A stretch of DNA of 37,840 nucleotides, taken from a bacterium (GTDB lineage: Bacteria; Patescibacteriota; Saccharimonadia; CAILAD01; JADZBC01). Below, piece by piece: positions 25,716-35,893 of this stretch (positions are counted from its first letter, which is position 1; every line of letters starts with the position of its first letter). Where the stretch lies: NCBI GenBank assembly GCA_020852295.1, contig JADZBC010000011.1:1-37840 (forward strand), given 5' to 3'. The position numbers and the translations under genes are program-made. The notes beneath the pieces are model-generated. The model saw nothing but the letters and a program-made list of their open reading frames with translations, did no database searches and was not told the DNA's origin.

Positions 25716-26144
25716 ATGGAAGACCGCACCACAAAAGACGCTATCGAGCATTTGCTACCTGAGATCGAAGAAACTCGTCAAAAACTCAAGACCTTACGCG
25801 AGCAGCTCAAAGATATGCTTGAGCAAAACGAAGAGTACCAGGCGCTCGCCGAAGAGATCAAAGAGCTGGCCAATAAGCGCCTTGAGGCCAAGAAACTACT
25901 TCTATCTGACCAGGCTTACCAGCAGCTCAATGCCGAGGTAGATGACTACAAAAACAAGCTCAAAGACCTTCAGGAAATCATGAGTCACCACCTGGTCACT
26001 TACTACAACGAGACCAACAAAACCGAGATTGAGACCGCCCACGGCGAGACACGTCCCGTCATCTTGAGTGCCAAAATCGGTAAGCCCGAGATCAAAGTAG
26101 AGCCCGCCGGCCCACCAATTGCGCTTGAGCCGCAAGAAGGTTGA
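25716..26144 (+). CDS. Hypothetical coiled-coil protein
   Basis: Heptad-rich Glu/Lys/Leu sequence; GGAGGG upstream of ATG; TTGCCA-N18-TATAAT upstream. Confidence 0.65.
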   Translation: MEDRTTKDAIEHLLPEIEETRQKLKTLREQLKDMLEQNEEYQALAEEIKELANKRLEAKKLLLSDQAYQQLNAEVDDYKNKLKDLQEIMSHHLVTYYNETNKTEIETAHGETRPVILSAKIGKPEIKVEPAGPPIALEPQEG

Positions 26145-26178
26145 CCTGGGCGTTAAAAACAGGTATACTAGCGAAGTT

Positions 26179-26517
26179 ATGAAAGCTGGAATTCACCCAG
26201 AGTTTAAGAAAACTGTTGTGACCTGCCTTGGTTGCAACACCAAGTTTGACACCATGTCGACAGTCGACGAGATCACGGTGGAGCTTTGTAGTAACTGTCA
26301 TCCGTTTTACACCGGCAAGCAGAAACTCGTAGACACCGCTGGTCGTGTTGACCGCTTTAAGGCTCAGCGTGAAGCCGCCGAAAAGCGTGCTGCAGCTCGT
26401 GTCAAAAAAGTCGAAAAGACCGTCGAAAAGGTCGAGAAAGACACTAAAGCTGAACTCAAGAAGCTCAAAGACGAGCTCAAGACCGACACAGTCGATACTA
26501 AGTCGGCCGACAAATAA
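26179..26517 (+). CDS. rpmE: 50S ribosomal protein L31 with long charged C-terminal extension
   Basis: [63 protein letters not shown] 26179, internal to the ORF-track start 26119. Confidence 0.93.
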   Translation: MKAGIHPEFKKTVVTCLGCNTKFDTMSTVDEITVELCSNCHPFYTGKQKLVDTAGRVDRFKAQREAAEKRAAARVKKVEKTVEKVEKDTKAELKKLKDELKTDTVDTKSADK

Positions 26518-26529
26518 CTAACTAAACAG

Positions 26530-26572
26530 AAACTACACCGAGACAATAGTCTATAATAATGGTGTAGTTTTT
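26530..26572 (+). terminator. rpmE terminator; loop contains TATAAT
   Basis: aaactacacc...ggtgtagttttt with TATAAT at 26552-26557 in the loop. Confidence 0.7.
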
Positions 26573-26578
26573 ACGTAT

Positions 26579-27637
26579 ATGCATCAAGAAAAAATCCAAC
26601 AATTCCAAGACCGCCTCGATCACGTCAACGCTGAGCTACAAAAACCCGAAGTCTATAGTAGCCCGGCAGCCGCTGCATTGGTCAACGAACAGCGCGAACT
26701 CGAAGCCAAGCTGAGCCTATTCTCGAACCTGGCACGAGCCGAATCAGAGCTTGTCGAGGCCAAAAAGCTGCTCGAGGACAAAGAGATGGCCGAACTGGCG
26801 AGTACCGAGATAACGATACTCGAAGAGGAGATTGAAGATATCAACGAGCAAATTCGACGCGCCCTTGTCCCAACCGACCCGAACGACCAGAAAAATGCCA
26901 TTATGGAAATCCGCGCCGGGGCTGGTGGCGACGAATCAAGCCTGTTTGCTGGCGAGCTGGCTCGTATGTATAGCCGCTACGCCGAAACGCACGGCCTCAA
27001 GCTAGAACTTATGTCAGAAAGCCCTGGTAGCGTCGGTGGCTATAAAGAAGTGATCTTTGAGATTACGGGGCCAAATGCCTACGGCAAGCTCAAATATGAG
27101 TCCGGTGTGCATCGCGTCCAGCGCGTGCCAGAGACCGAATCAGCCGGCCGCATCCATACCAGCACCGTTACGGTCGCCGTACTGCCAGAAGCCGAAGAAA
27201 ATGATATTGAGATCAGCCCAAGCGATCTCCGTATCGATGTATTTCGCAGCTCAGGACACGGCGGCCAGTCGGTCAACACCACCGATAGTGCGGTACGCAT
27301 CACGCACCTGCCAACCGGCATCGTGGTGACTTGTCAGGACGAAAAGTCACAGCTCAAAAACAAAACCAAAGCCCTCAGCGTACTTCGCTCCCGCCTGCTT
27401 GCCATCAAGGAAGAAGAAGAACGCAAGGCCCAGGGTGAGGCCCGCTTGAGCCAAATCGGCACCGGCGATCGCTCAGAGAAGATTCGCACCTACAACTTTC
27501 CGCAGGACCGCCTGACCGATCACCGCATCAACTACACGACTCACAACCTAACTCGCATCATGGACGGTGAAATCGAAGAGCTATTCGAGAAGCTGACACA
27601 AGCTGATGTCGATGCCGCCCTCGAAAAGTTACAATGA
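26579..27637 (+). CDS. prfA: Peptide chain release factor 1
   Basis: [51 protein letters not shown] (GGQ). Confidence 0.97.
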   Translation: MHQEKIQQFQDRLDHVNAELQKPEVYSSPAAAALVNEQRELEAKLSLFSNLARAESELVEAKKLLEDKEMAELASTEITILEEEIEDINEQIRRALVPTDPNDQKNAIMEIRAGAGGDESSLFAGELARMYSRYAETHGLKLELMSESPGSVGGYKEVIFEITGPNAYGKLKYESGVHRVQRVPETESAGRIHTSTVTVAVLPEAEENDIEISPSDLRIDVFRSSGHGGQSVNTTDSAVRITHLPTGIVVTCQDEKSQLKNKTKALSVLRSRLLAIKEEEERKAQGEARLSQIGTGDRSEKIRTYNFPQDRLTDHRINYTTHNLTRIMDGEIEELFEKLTQADVDAALEKLQ

Positions 27638-28446
27638 CCGTCGCTGACTGGATAAAATCGGCCACTACGCAGCTTAAAGCTGCCGAAATACCATCTGCCA
27701 AGCTCGATGCCGAGGTTCTGCTCGGTCATGTTCTCAAAAAAGACCGCGGCTGGATCATTGGCCACGGCGATACGCCGCTCGAAAAAAGCCACCTCACAGA
27801 GCTCACTCGCGCCCTCAAGAGGCGTACAAACCGCACCCCGCTGGCCTATATCACACACCGTAAAGAATTTTATGGGCTCGACCTCTATGTCGATGAGCGA
27901 GTCTTGTGTCCACGTACAGAAACCGAGTCCGCAGTCGAACAAATCATCAAGCTCGCACCGGCTAATGCCAGTGTACTAGATATGGGCACCGGCTCAGGAG
28001 CCATCGCCATTGCTATCAAGAAGCACCGTGGCGACCTGGACGCATCAGGATCGGAAGTCTCGGTTGAGGCGCTCGCAGTCGCCAAGAAAAATGCTGACTC
28101 CATCTTAGGAAAAAACGCAATAACGCTCCTCGAGAGTGATTTGTTTGATAACATTACCGCACAATATGATATCGTCGTTGCGAATCTACCTTACGTCACA
28201 AAAAGCTTTGAGCTGCTGCCCGAAGTGGCCCAAGAACCAGACGTCGCTCTCTTTGGCGGTGACGACGACGGCCTCCATCTGTATCGGAAGTTTTTCGAAG
28301 CACTTCCTAAACATCTCGCCTCACCTGGCCTGGTCTATATCGAATCCGACCCCTGGCAACAAGAAGAGCTCATAAAACTAGCTAAGCGGGCGGGTCTTGA
28401 AAAGCAATTTGAAGATTATTTTATTCTCGGCTTTGGGCGAGTTTAG
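27634..28446 (+). CDS. prmC: Release factor glutamine methyltransferase
   Basis: [24 protein letters not shown] (NPPY-like); overlaps the prfA end. Confidence 0.92.
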   Translation: MTVADWIKSATTQLKAAEIPSAKLDAEVLLGHVLKKDRGWIIGHGDTPLEKSHLTELTRALKRRTNRTPLAYITHRKEFYGLDLYVDERVLCPRTETESAVEQIIKLAPANASVLDMGTGSGAIAIAIKKHRGDLDASGSEVSVEALAVAKKNADSILGKNAITLLESDLFDNITAQYDIVVANLPYVTKSFELLPEVAQEPDVALFGGDDDGLHLYRKFFEALPKHLASPGLVYIESDPWQQEELIKLAKRAGLEKQFEDYFILGFGRV

Positions 28447-29645
28447 TTCTGAGCCTCTTCAAGCGTCGCTTTCGTGGTCTTTATGCCGCCATCACGATAA
28501 TAACTGATTGTGACCGCATCTCCCGGACGAAAAGAGCTCAAGATAGAGGCAAGCGAGTTGTTTTTATTGATCATCATGTCGTTAACCTTCGTGATGATGT
28601 CCCCATCCCGCAGACCGGCACGATCGGCTGGACTACCACTGAGGACTGCCGACTGACCGGCATTGGCAGTGATAAGCGCACCTTCAGAGACAGGCAGACT
28701 CTCGGACGCTGCAAGCTGCGGAGTAACCGCTACGTAGCGTACGCCTAGATAGGCCCGTACAATCTTCCCTTTCTCAAGCACACTCACGATGTCGTTACGC
28801 GCTTCGTTAATTGGAATCGCAAAACCGATATTTTGGGCGTTGCCCGCTACTGCAGTATTGATACCAATAACTTGTCCATCAATATTGACCAGTGGACCGC
28901 CTGAGTTACCAGGGTTGATAGCAGCATCGGTCTGAAAGAGATTCTGTAGGTTTTCTGCACCGCCCCCGTCGCCACTGCTCGCAGTTACAGGACGCTGAAT
29001 GCCGGAAATAATGCCGGTCGTGACAGAGTTCTGGAATTGACCAAGAGCGTTACCAATTGCGATCACGCGCTGACCAACTTTTACTTTCGAAGAGTCGCCC
29101 AACTGAGCCGCTTTTAGGTTCTTTGCGTCGATGCGCAAAAAGGCAATATCGGTGGTTGGGTCTTTCGCAACCACCCGTCCACCTTTGTACTCAGTATTTT
29201 TTCCATTGCCGTCCGTCACGATAACATTAAAGTCAGTACCGCCCTCGACAACGTGTTTGTTCGTTAAGATCAATCCATCGGTCGATACTATGATGCCCGT
29301 ACCGGATGAGGTTCCATTTGAAGTACCACCAAAAATGTCCGTCTGAGCCACACTGGACGTGATACTCACGACTGATGGACTGACATTTTGTGCAACATCG
29401 ATTATGGCCGACTCTTCGTTAACCACAATATTCCGACTCTGTTCAAGCTGCGTCCGAGCTGAGCCGCTCGTCATATAGCGCACATACACCCAGCTGCCAA
29501 GTATCCCAAGTACAAACGAAGCCAAAAGTGTGGCGCCAATGATCACGGCCAGCTTTGGCGGTCGTTTCTTCAGCTTTGGAAGACGTGGACCCTTTGGTGT
29601 AGCCGTACTAAAGTGAGCTGTTGTAGTCTTGTCATTGTCCGTCAT
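28443..29645 (-). CDS. HtrA/DegP-like serine protease with PDZ
   Basis: TM anchor; TNKHVVEGG, TDIAFLRID, NPGNSGGPLVN; PDZ GSPADRAGLRDGDIITKV. Confidence 0.95.
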   Translation of the reverse strand: MTDNDKTTTAHFSTATPKGPRLPKLKKRPPKLAVIIGATLLASFVLGILGSWVYVRYMTSGSARTQLEQSRNIVVNEESAIIDVAQNVSPSVVSITSSVAQTDIFGGTSNGTSSGTGIIVSTDGLILTNKHVVEGGTDFNVIVTDGNGKNTEYKGGRVVAKDPTTDIAFLRIDAKNLKAAQLGDSSKVKVGQRVIAIGNALGQFQNSVTTGIISGIQRPVTASSGDGGGAENLQNLFQTDAAINPGNSGGPLVNIDGQVIGINTAVAGNAQNIGFAIPINEARNDIVSVLEKGKIVRAYLGVRYVAVTPQLAASESLPVSEGALITANAGQSAVLSGSPADRAGLRDGDIITKVNDMMINKNNSLASILSSFRPGDAVTISYYRDGGIKTTKATLEEAQN

Positions 29646-29646
29646 A

Positions 29647-30423
29647 TTACTGAGTATTGCTCCATTTCGTTAGTATTATTACGAGCACAAACACGATCGC
29701 AGTTATTGCAAAATATTCAAAAACAAGGGGCTTGGTCAGTTTTTTGTTTTGTCGGTGATAATACAATCCACCCAAGCTATATCCCATACTAATAGCCAAG
29801 ACTGAACTTTGGCTGAGAATAATACCGAGTTTTGGCAATTGGTACAGACTAAGCCAGCGAGAGCCAACCCAAACGATCTCAACCACGACAACCGCCCACA
29901 CTGCAGCGAAAAATTCTGCACGCTCTCCCTGAGAAGCCGCCCACCACAGCGCGATTAGAAATTGACCAAGCCAGACAAACGCCAACGTAACCATCACAGG
30001 CCAGTGATAATACGCCAAGCCAATGCCCGTCCAGCTCAGACTCAGCCAGACAAGTACCAAGGTAATCGCGTGTTCAACGACTTGCTTACGTTCGGTGCTC
30101 AGTTCGTGCCAGGCCAGCACGCCAAGACCTATGGCGCCAATGATGAGTCCCGGCAAAAAGTACCCGAGATTGTAACCAAAAATACGGATCAACGTGTCCA
30201 TGTAGAGAAAGGTCAGACCTACCCACAGACCCATGCGCAACATCTTGAGTAATACATCAGAAGGCTTCTTACTCACCAGCTGAGAGCGCACAAACAAAAA
30301 CAAGGCGGTCATACTCAAAAACCAACCGAGTAACGGTAGAGAGATGAGGTAAATAAAGACTGTCTGCGCCACCGAAACGGCAAGCAAGCTGACGAATATT
30401 TTTCCCTGTCGTGATTTAAACAT
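29647..30423 (-). CDS. Hypothetical multi-TM membrane protein
   Basis: About seven hydrophobic segments over 258 aa; no recognised motif. Confidence 0.65.
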   Translation of the reverse strand: MFKSRQGKIFVSLLAVSVAQTVFIYLISLPLLGWFLSMTALFLFVRSQLVSKKPSDVLLKMLRMGLWVGLTFLYMDTLIRIFGYNLGYFLPGLIIGAIGLGVLAWHELSTERKQVVEHAITLVLVWLSLSWTGIGLAYYHWPVMVTLAFVWLGQFLIALWWAASQGERAEFFAAVWAVVVVEIVWVGSRWLSLYQLPKLGIILSQSSVLAISMGYSLGGLYYHRQNKKLTKPLVFEYFAITAIVFVLVIILTKWSNTQ

Positions 30424-30438
30424 ATTCCCCCGGTAATC

Positions 30439-31860
30439 TTAGCGAACTGCGTAATCGGTGCCGACAATCACTTTGACATCGGCGCCCTTACCCTCGCCTG
30501 GATCGGCGGCCTGCGAACTCACACCAAACCGATTCTCGAGATATTTTACCGTATATGGCTTCTTACCGCGAGTGTAATCGATTATTTTTGTCTGTGACTG
30601 CGAGGTTTTGGCGGTGACTGCTTCGATGACTGTGTAGTTATAGCTCTTGAGTAGTGCCGCCAATTTATCAGCCAAGCCGCGCGTTGTGGATGCGTTTTCG
30701 ATGGCCACCTTGGCCGCCTCTTCACGTATGTAGCTGTCGGCAAATATACTGTGTGCCAAAGCTTGAATATCGTCATATTCGCCAATCCCTGCAGTCGGGA
30801 CCACCACGCTCGCACCATTGATCGACTGAGTGCGAACCAAAGGCGCCGGACCAGAATCATCGAGGACCTTATTGACGACTTTTTTCTCATCGACATTTTT
30901 TGCGATCTCAGCCAATCGCTTTATCTCCCAGAGCGCCAGATCGGTTCGTACATTGTCCCCGATTGTATCAATCAGCGAAGAAATTGCTGCCGGATTGGTG
31001 AGCGTATTGAGCTGAAGTGCTTTATCACGGAGCGCTGTCAAAACTTCCTGCTGTCGTTGTGCCCGACCGAAGTCATTACCGCAGTTACCTTTGCGGCAGC
31101 GGACGTATTTTAGTGCCGTTGCACCATTCATCTTCTGCTCACCGGCTTGAATACGAAAACCACAACTCAGCCCTTCGTTGTAGTCACAAGGATAGTCCGA
31201 ATCATAAAGCGCCGTCTGGACGTCGACTGTCACGCCATTCACACTATCAATCGCACGCTTAAAGCCACTGAAGTTGACCTTCGCATAATAATGGATTGGG
31301 ATGTCGAGAACCTCGGAAACTACTTTTTTCGCCAACTCAGGCCCGCCATCCTTTTTCTCCATATCGCCATACGAATGGGCGGCGTTGATTTTGTCGTAGC
31401 CAAAACCAGGAATCTTCACATAGAGGTCTCGTGGCAAACCGAGCATCGCAACTTCGTTGTTGCGCGGATCGAGACTCATGACCATGATTGTGTCGCTCAG
31501 ATTAGCTCCGGCATGATCTGGGTCACCAACGCCCAAAAGCAGCAGATTGATCCGTCCATCACCCTCGCCTTTAAGTTGGTCAACTTTCAGATTAGCCTGC
31601 TTGAGGCCAATGGCCGATTCGCCAGTGTTGCGCTGGATCACTCGATTGAGACTAAACATCGCCTTGGCAACAAAAAAACCACCAATAATCAGAACGACTG
31701 CGAATAAACTAAGGGCGATTTTTAGTTTTTTATGTTTTTTGCGACGTGCTTTTTTGGGGTCATAGACAAGTTGCTCGCCCTCCAAAAGATTGGCACTCGG
31801 CGACGCAACATCATGCACCGCACTCGCCTGTTGCGAATGTTGTTTTTTACGTCGAAACAT
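30439..31860 (-). CDS. LytR-CpsA-Psr family protein with LytR_C-type C terminus
   Basis: INLLLLGVGDPDHAGANLSDTIMVMSLDPRNNEVAMLGLPRDLYVKIPGFGYDKINAAHSYG; CRKGNCGNDFGRAQRQQEVL. Confidence 0.94.
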   Translation of the reverse strand: MFRRKKQHSQQASAVHDVASPSANLLEGEQLVYDPKKARRKKHKKLKIALSLFAVVLIIGGFFVAKAMFSLNRVIQRNTGESAIGLKQANLKVDQLKGEGDGRINLLLLGVGDPDHAGANLSDTIMVMSLDPRNNEVAMLGLPRDLYVKIPGFGYDKINAAHSYGDMEKKDGGPELAKKVVSEVLDIPIHYYAKVNFSGFKRAIDSVNGVTVDVQTALYDSDYPCDYNEGLSCGFRIQAGEQKMNGATALKYVRCRKGNCGNDFGRAQRQQEVLTALRDKALQLNTLTNPAAISSLIDTIGDNVRTDLALWEIKRLAEIAKNVDEKKVVNKVLDDSGPAPLVRTQSINGASVVVPTAGIGEYDDIQALAHSIFADSYIREEAAKVAIENASTTRGLADKLAALLKSYNYTVIEAVTAKTSQSQTKIIDYTRGKKPYTVKYLENRFGVSSQAADPGEGKGADVKVIVGTDYAVR

Positions 31861-31915
31861 TAGTATTCATTATAGTGGCAAGCTGGCAAAGGGTAAAGAC
31901 ACCGCTTATGTCTGC

Positions 31916-31944
31916 TTGTGATGCACCGACGCAAACTCTATAAT
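31916..31944 (+). promoter_or_regulatory. lepB promoter
   Basis: TTGTGA (31916-31921), N17, TATAAT (31939-31944). Confidence 0.7.
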
Positions 31945-31951
31945 GAGAGGA

Positions 31952-32743
31952 ATGGATCCACGACTCAACAATCAACCGACTGGCCCGGCAGCAAATCCGC
32001 CTCAGCCCAATCCACAGCCAGCGGCACCTACCCCTGCGCAACCACACGTACCCCAGGCACCGCCATCGCCACCGGCCATGCCAAACGTTGCGCCTCTACC
32101 AACTCAGCCAACAACCCCAAATCCCACCAACACCCCTGATAGCGATGCGCCACCCAGTAAAGCTCGTCGATTTGTCGGTAGCTTTGTTTCATGGGTCGTA
32201 GTGCCTATCGTAATCGTCCTCGTTCTGCACACTTTTGTGTTTCAAGCCTTCTATGTCGAGGGTAGTAGTATGGAGCCTGGCTATCAGAGCAATGACTATT
32301 TGATCGTTTCAAAGCTCGACATGACATTCAATAATCTATCTGGCCTGGTCGGCATCAAGTCGAACCCAAATATTAAGCGTGGCGACGTCCTGGTATTTCA
32401 TCCGCCAATCGCCCCACAGACCTTTTTCGTCAAGCGCGCCATTGGCTTACCCGGTGAAAAAGTAATCGTAAAAAACGGTAAAGTCACCATCATCAATGAA
32501 GAACATCCCAACGGCCTTGTCCTCAAAGAGGACTACATCGATAAAAACGAACCAACGCTCGGCGATGTGTCTGTGACGGTTGAGCAAGGCAAATACTTTG
32601 TCTTGGGAGACAATCGACGACCAAGTGGTAGTTACGACTCACGGGACTGGGGTCTGCTGCCGAAAGAAAATATCATCGGCGTAGCCTACATGCGACTATT
32701 GCCTGTTTCGGCGATCGGGACACTCTCCCGACCAAACTACTAG
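31952..32743 (+). CDS. lepB: Signal peptidase I
   Basis: VEGSSMEPGYQSNDYLIV; FFVKRAIGLPGEKV; FVLGDNRRPSGSYDSRDWG. ATG 31952 preferred because the ORF-track ATG 31943 overlaps the -10 box. Confidence 0.93.
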   Translation: MDPRLNNQPTGPAANPPQPNPQPAAPTPAQPHVPQAPPSPPAMPNVAPLPTQPTTPNPTNTPDSDAPPSKARRFVGSFVSWVVVPIVIVLVLHTFVFQAFYVEGSSMEPGYQSNDYLIVSKLDMTFNNLSGLVGIKSNPNIKRGDVLVFHPPIAPQTFFVKRAIGLPGEKVIVKNGKVTIINEEHPNGLVLKEDYIDKNEPTLGDVSVTVEQGKYFVLGDNRRPSGSYDSRDWGLLPKENIIGVAYMRLLPVSAIGTLSRPNY

Positions 32744-32746
32744 AAA

Positions 32747-33658
32747 CTATTCTTCCAGACTATCGGCCCGGGCGCCGGTGATCTGCTCGTAGAGCCGATT
32801 GAGCTCTTCTTCGGAGTAGAACTCGATAACTACTTTGCCACCTTTGGCTGTTTTCTGGATCGCGACCTTCGTACCGAGAACTTTTTGCAGTCCAGAGGTG
32901 AGCCCAGTCTGATACGTATCAACTTGTCGAACCTTTTTGGTTTGAAAATCTTTAGACTGTTTATAGTTACGAGCTAGCTCTTCGGCCTGTCGAACATTGA
33001 GATTGTGCTTAATGATTAGTTTGAGCATTTCAGCCTGCTTCTGAGGATCCTCTACCGAAAGTAGGGTCCGGGCATGCCCCTCGGAAATAAGTTCACCATC
33101 GAGCGCCTTCTTGGCTTCATGCGACAGATTGAGCAGTCGGATAATGTTTGACACTGTCGAGATGGCCTTGCCGACTCGTTTTGAGATCTGATCAAGACTT
33201 AAATTGAATTGATCAGCGAGCTTCTGGTAAGCACTCGCGAGCTCAAGTGGCCTTAAGTCTGCCCGCTGGATATTTTCGATCAGGGCAATCTCAAGCTGCT
33301 CCTGCTCTGAAAAGCTACGAACTACGGCTGGGACGGTTTTTAGGCCGACTTGCTTCGCTGCGCGCAAACGGCGCTCACCAGCGATCAGCTGGTAGCCATC
33401 ATCTGCCTTCACGACCACGAGCGGCTGGACAATCCCGTGGGTTTTGATCGAATTAGCCAAGTCCTCTAAGTCGTCACCAGTAAACTGCGAACGGGGCTGG
33501 TATGGATTTGGCTTAATTTTGTCGATTGGTAGTTGCGACGCATCATCTGTAGTGAGCTTGAGCTCCTTAGGCATCGACGCGGCCGCAAATTCATCAATAT
33601 CGGTTGGGATGAGTGCATCCAAACCACGTCCTAGTCTATTGTTATCAGCCTTTGACAC
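32747..33658 (-). CDS. parB: Chromosome partitioning protein ParB
   Basis: LGRGLDALIP; KPNPYQPRSQF; YQLIAGERRLRAAK; ALIENIQRADL. Confidence 0.96.
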   Translation of the reverse strand: MSKADNNRLGRGLDALIPTDIDEFAAASMPKELKLTTDDASQLPIDKIKPNPYQPRSQFTGDDLEDLANSIKTHGIVQPLVVVKADDGYQLIAGERRLRAAKQVGLKTVPAVVRSFSEQEQLEIALIENIQRADLRPLELASAYQKLADQFNLSLDQISKRVGKAISTVSNIIRLLNLSHEAKKALDGELISEGHARTLLSVEDPQKQAEMLKLIIKHNLNVRQAEELARNYKQSKDFQTKKVRQVDTYQTGLTSGLQKVLGTKVAIQKTAKGGKVVIEFYSEEELNRLYEQITGARADSLEE

Positions 33659-34403
33659 GGGCTAACACCTCCTTGGCGAGCTTTTTATAACTTTGAGCTC
33701 CTTTACTAAATCTATCATATTGGCTAATCGGAACGCCATGAGAGGGCGCTTCAGCCAGTCGAATATTCCGCGGAATCATGGTACCCAGCAATAGGCTGCC
33801 GAAGTGTTTTTGCAACTCTGACTCAACCTGCGCGCTCAAACTCATCCGCCGCACGTGCATCGTCAACACCACGCCAAGCAACGCAAGTTCAGGGTTCAAT
33901 GCTTGACGTACGCGCTGTATGGTGGCCAGGAGCTGGCCGAGACCCTCAAGCGCATAATACTCCGACTGAACCGGGATAAGCACCCGATCAGCCGCCACGA
34001 GACCATTGAGCGTCAGAAGTCCGAGTGATGGCGGGCAGTCGATCAGGATAATGTCAAAATCAAGCTGTGCTAAGGCCTGCTTCAGTCGGAATTCGCGATG
34101 TTGAAGCGGAGCAAGCTCTACTTCGGCAGCAGCTAAAACTGGCGCGGTCGGTAAGACTGATAGGTTTTGAAACTTTGTCGCTTGTACGAGCGGTGCGACT
34201 TCGGCACCGCGCACGAGCACATCATACAGCGACTGCTTGAGCTGATCTTTGGCCACGCCAAGCCCGGAACTGCTATTCCCCTGCGGATCAAGATCAACAA
34301 TCAAGACGCGCTGACCAAGCTTACCGAGGTAAGCTCCGAGATTGATTGTAGTGGTCGTCTTACCGACACCACCTTTTTGATTGGCGACTGCGATCGTCGT
34401 CAC
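33645..34403 (-). CDS. parA: Chromosome partitioning ATPase ParA
   Basis: IAVANQKGGVGKTTTTINLGAYL; LIVDLDPQGNSSSGLG; DCPPSLGLLTLNGL. Confidence 0.96.
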   Translation of the reverse strand: MTTIAVANQKGGVGKTTTTINLGAYLGKLGQRVLIVDLDPQGNSSSGLGVAKDQLKQSLYDVLVRGAEVAPLVQATKFQNLSVLPTAPVLAAAEVELAPLQHREFRLKQALAQLDFDIILIDCPPSLGLLTLNGLVAADRVLIPVQSEYYALEGLGQLLATIQRVRQALNPELALLGVVLTMHVRRMSLSAQVESELQKHFGSLLLGTMIPRNIRLAEAPSHGVPISQYDRFSKGAQSYKKLAKEVLARVKG

Positions 34404-34549
34404 AAAACCCTCCTTACAAACTTCTGTACTATTGTACCATTTTCATCTGCCGTGCTAACTATGTTTCGGGGAAAAATCAGCACTTTACAAATAGTTTGCT
34501 ATCTGGTAAGATTCTATATTGTCTAAATTTCAAAAAGGAGTTGTGGGGA

Positions 34550-34861
34550 ATGATTGCAGTAATCGAAACAGGCTCAAAGCAGTACATCGTCGAAAAAGGC
34601 CAGTCTTTTGAAGCCGAGCTGTTGAGTAACGAAGAAAAAGTAGAATTTAAGCCACTGTTGCTTATCGATGGCGATGACGTACTCGTCGGTAAACCAATGC
34701 TCGAAAATGCCACCGTGGTAGCCAAAGTATCGGCCGAGCCAGTGAAGGGCGACAAGATACAGGTACTCAAGTACAAGGCAAAGAAACGCCAGTCCACTCG
34801 TACCGGGCACCGTCAGAGCTATAGCGTACTGACTGTGACTGAAATCAAAAAGTCCGCCTAG
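34550..34861 (+). CDS. rplU: 50S ribosomal protein L21
   Basis: MIAVIETGSKQYIVEKGQSFEAE...GKPMLENATVVAKV...YKAKKRQSTRTGHRQSYSVLTV. Start ATG 34550 after AAAGGAG. Confidence 0.94.
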   Translation: MIAVIETGSKQYIVEKGQSFEAELLSNEEKVEFKPLLLIDGDDVLVGKPMLENATVVAKVSAEPVKGDKIQVLKYKAKKRQSTRTGHRQSYSVLTVTEIKKSA

Positions 34862-34883
34862 TAGTAACTCTGAGCAAATAAAA

Positions 34884-34906
34884 AAGACCCCGACCGGGTC
34901 TTTTTC
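34884..34906. terminator. Bidirectional terminator between rplU and trxB
   Basis: aaaaagaccccgaccgggtctttttc. Confidence 0.8.
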
Positions 34907-34924
34907 TGCGTGCAGTCAACTTAA

Positions 34925-35851
34925 CTACTCTCCGAGCCGGATAAGATAGCGCTCGGCTTCTAGTGCAGCCCGACAGCCGTCACCCGCTGCCGTGATTGCC
35001 TGTCGGTAATGCGGATCAGCGACATCTCCCGCGACAAATACGCCATCAAGGTTGGTTTTAACCTGGTCTTTGGCCTTCACGTAGGCCTTATCGTCGAGCT
35101 CGAGTTGGCCGCCCAGGAAGGATGTCGATGGCTTATGGCCGATTGCGATAAAGAGACCCTGACATGGCACTTCCGAAGTCTTATCGGACTCGACATCCCG
35201 AATCTTAACACCCTCGACGAAAGACTCACCAAGCACTTCATCGACGACGGCGTTCCAAATCACACTGATTTTGTCATGCTCTAAGACACGCTTCTGCATG
35301 ATCTTGCTGGCCCGAAAGGCATCACGACGATGTACGATCGTGACATGAGAACCAAACTTCGTCAGAGTGAGTGCCTCTTCCATGGCCGAGTCGCCTCCCC
35401 CCACCACCACAATCTCCTTGTCTTTGAAGAAATAGCCGTCGCACGTCGCACAGGCACTGATGCCCCGTCCCATCAAGCGCTGCTCACTCGGTAGATTAAG
35501 CCACTGAGCCTGTGAGCCAGTTGCGATAATAACCGTCTTAGCCTCATAGTTGTGTTTGGCTGACTTAAGTTGCTTAACTTTACCCTTGAGATCGACATGT
35601 TCGATCTGATCATGGATAAACTCAGTACCAAACCGAAGCGCCTGTTTTTTCATCTCAGACATTAAGTCCGGACCCATGATACCTTCAGAAAAGCCTGGGA
35701 AATTCTCTACCTCGCTCGTCAACATCAACTGTCCGCCGGATTCATGACCGGCAATAATAGCAGTCTTTAAATCAGCACGGGCAGTATAAATCGCAGCGGT
35801 ATAGCCCGCCGGACCAGATCCGACTATTAACACATCATAGATTTTACTCAT
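34925..35851 (-). CDS. trxB: Thioredoxin reductase
   Basis: VGSGPAGYTAAIYTARADL; ACATCDGYF; GVFVAGDVADPHYRQAITAAGDGCRAA. Confidence 0.96.
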   Translation of the reverse strand: MSKIYDVLIVGSGPAGYTAAIYTARADLKTAIIAGHESGGQLMLTSEVENFPGFSEGIMGPDLMSEMKKQALRFGTEFIHDQIEHVDLKGKVKQLKSAKHNYEAKTVIIATGSQAQWLNLPSEQRLMGRGISACATCDGYFFKDKEIVVVGGGDSAMEEALTLTKFGSHVTIVHRRDAFRASKIMQKRVLEHDKISVIWNAVVDEVLGESFVEGVKIRDVESDKTSEVPCQGLFIAIGHKPSTSFLGGQLELDDKAYVKAKDQVKTNLDGVFVAGDVADPHYRQAITAAGDGCRAALEAERYLIRLGE

Positions 35852-35893
35852 ACCACTATTATAACAAGCCGACCTACATCTATAAAGCTGCCG

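Noticed and set aside
25126-25734. 202-aa minus-strand ORF over cassette 7
   Set aside because: Antisense to a gene with promoter, SD and terminator; crosses the terminator hairpin.
32747-34403. Origin of replication near parAB
   Set aside because: No DnaA-box cluster or canonical parS seen in the surrounding intergenic sequence, and dnaA is not in the window.
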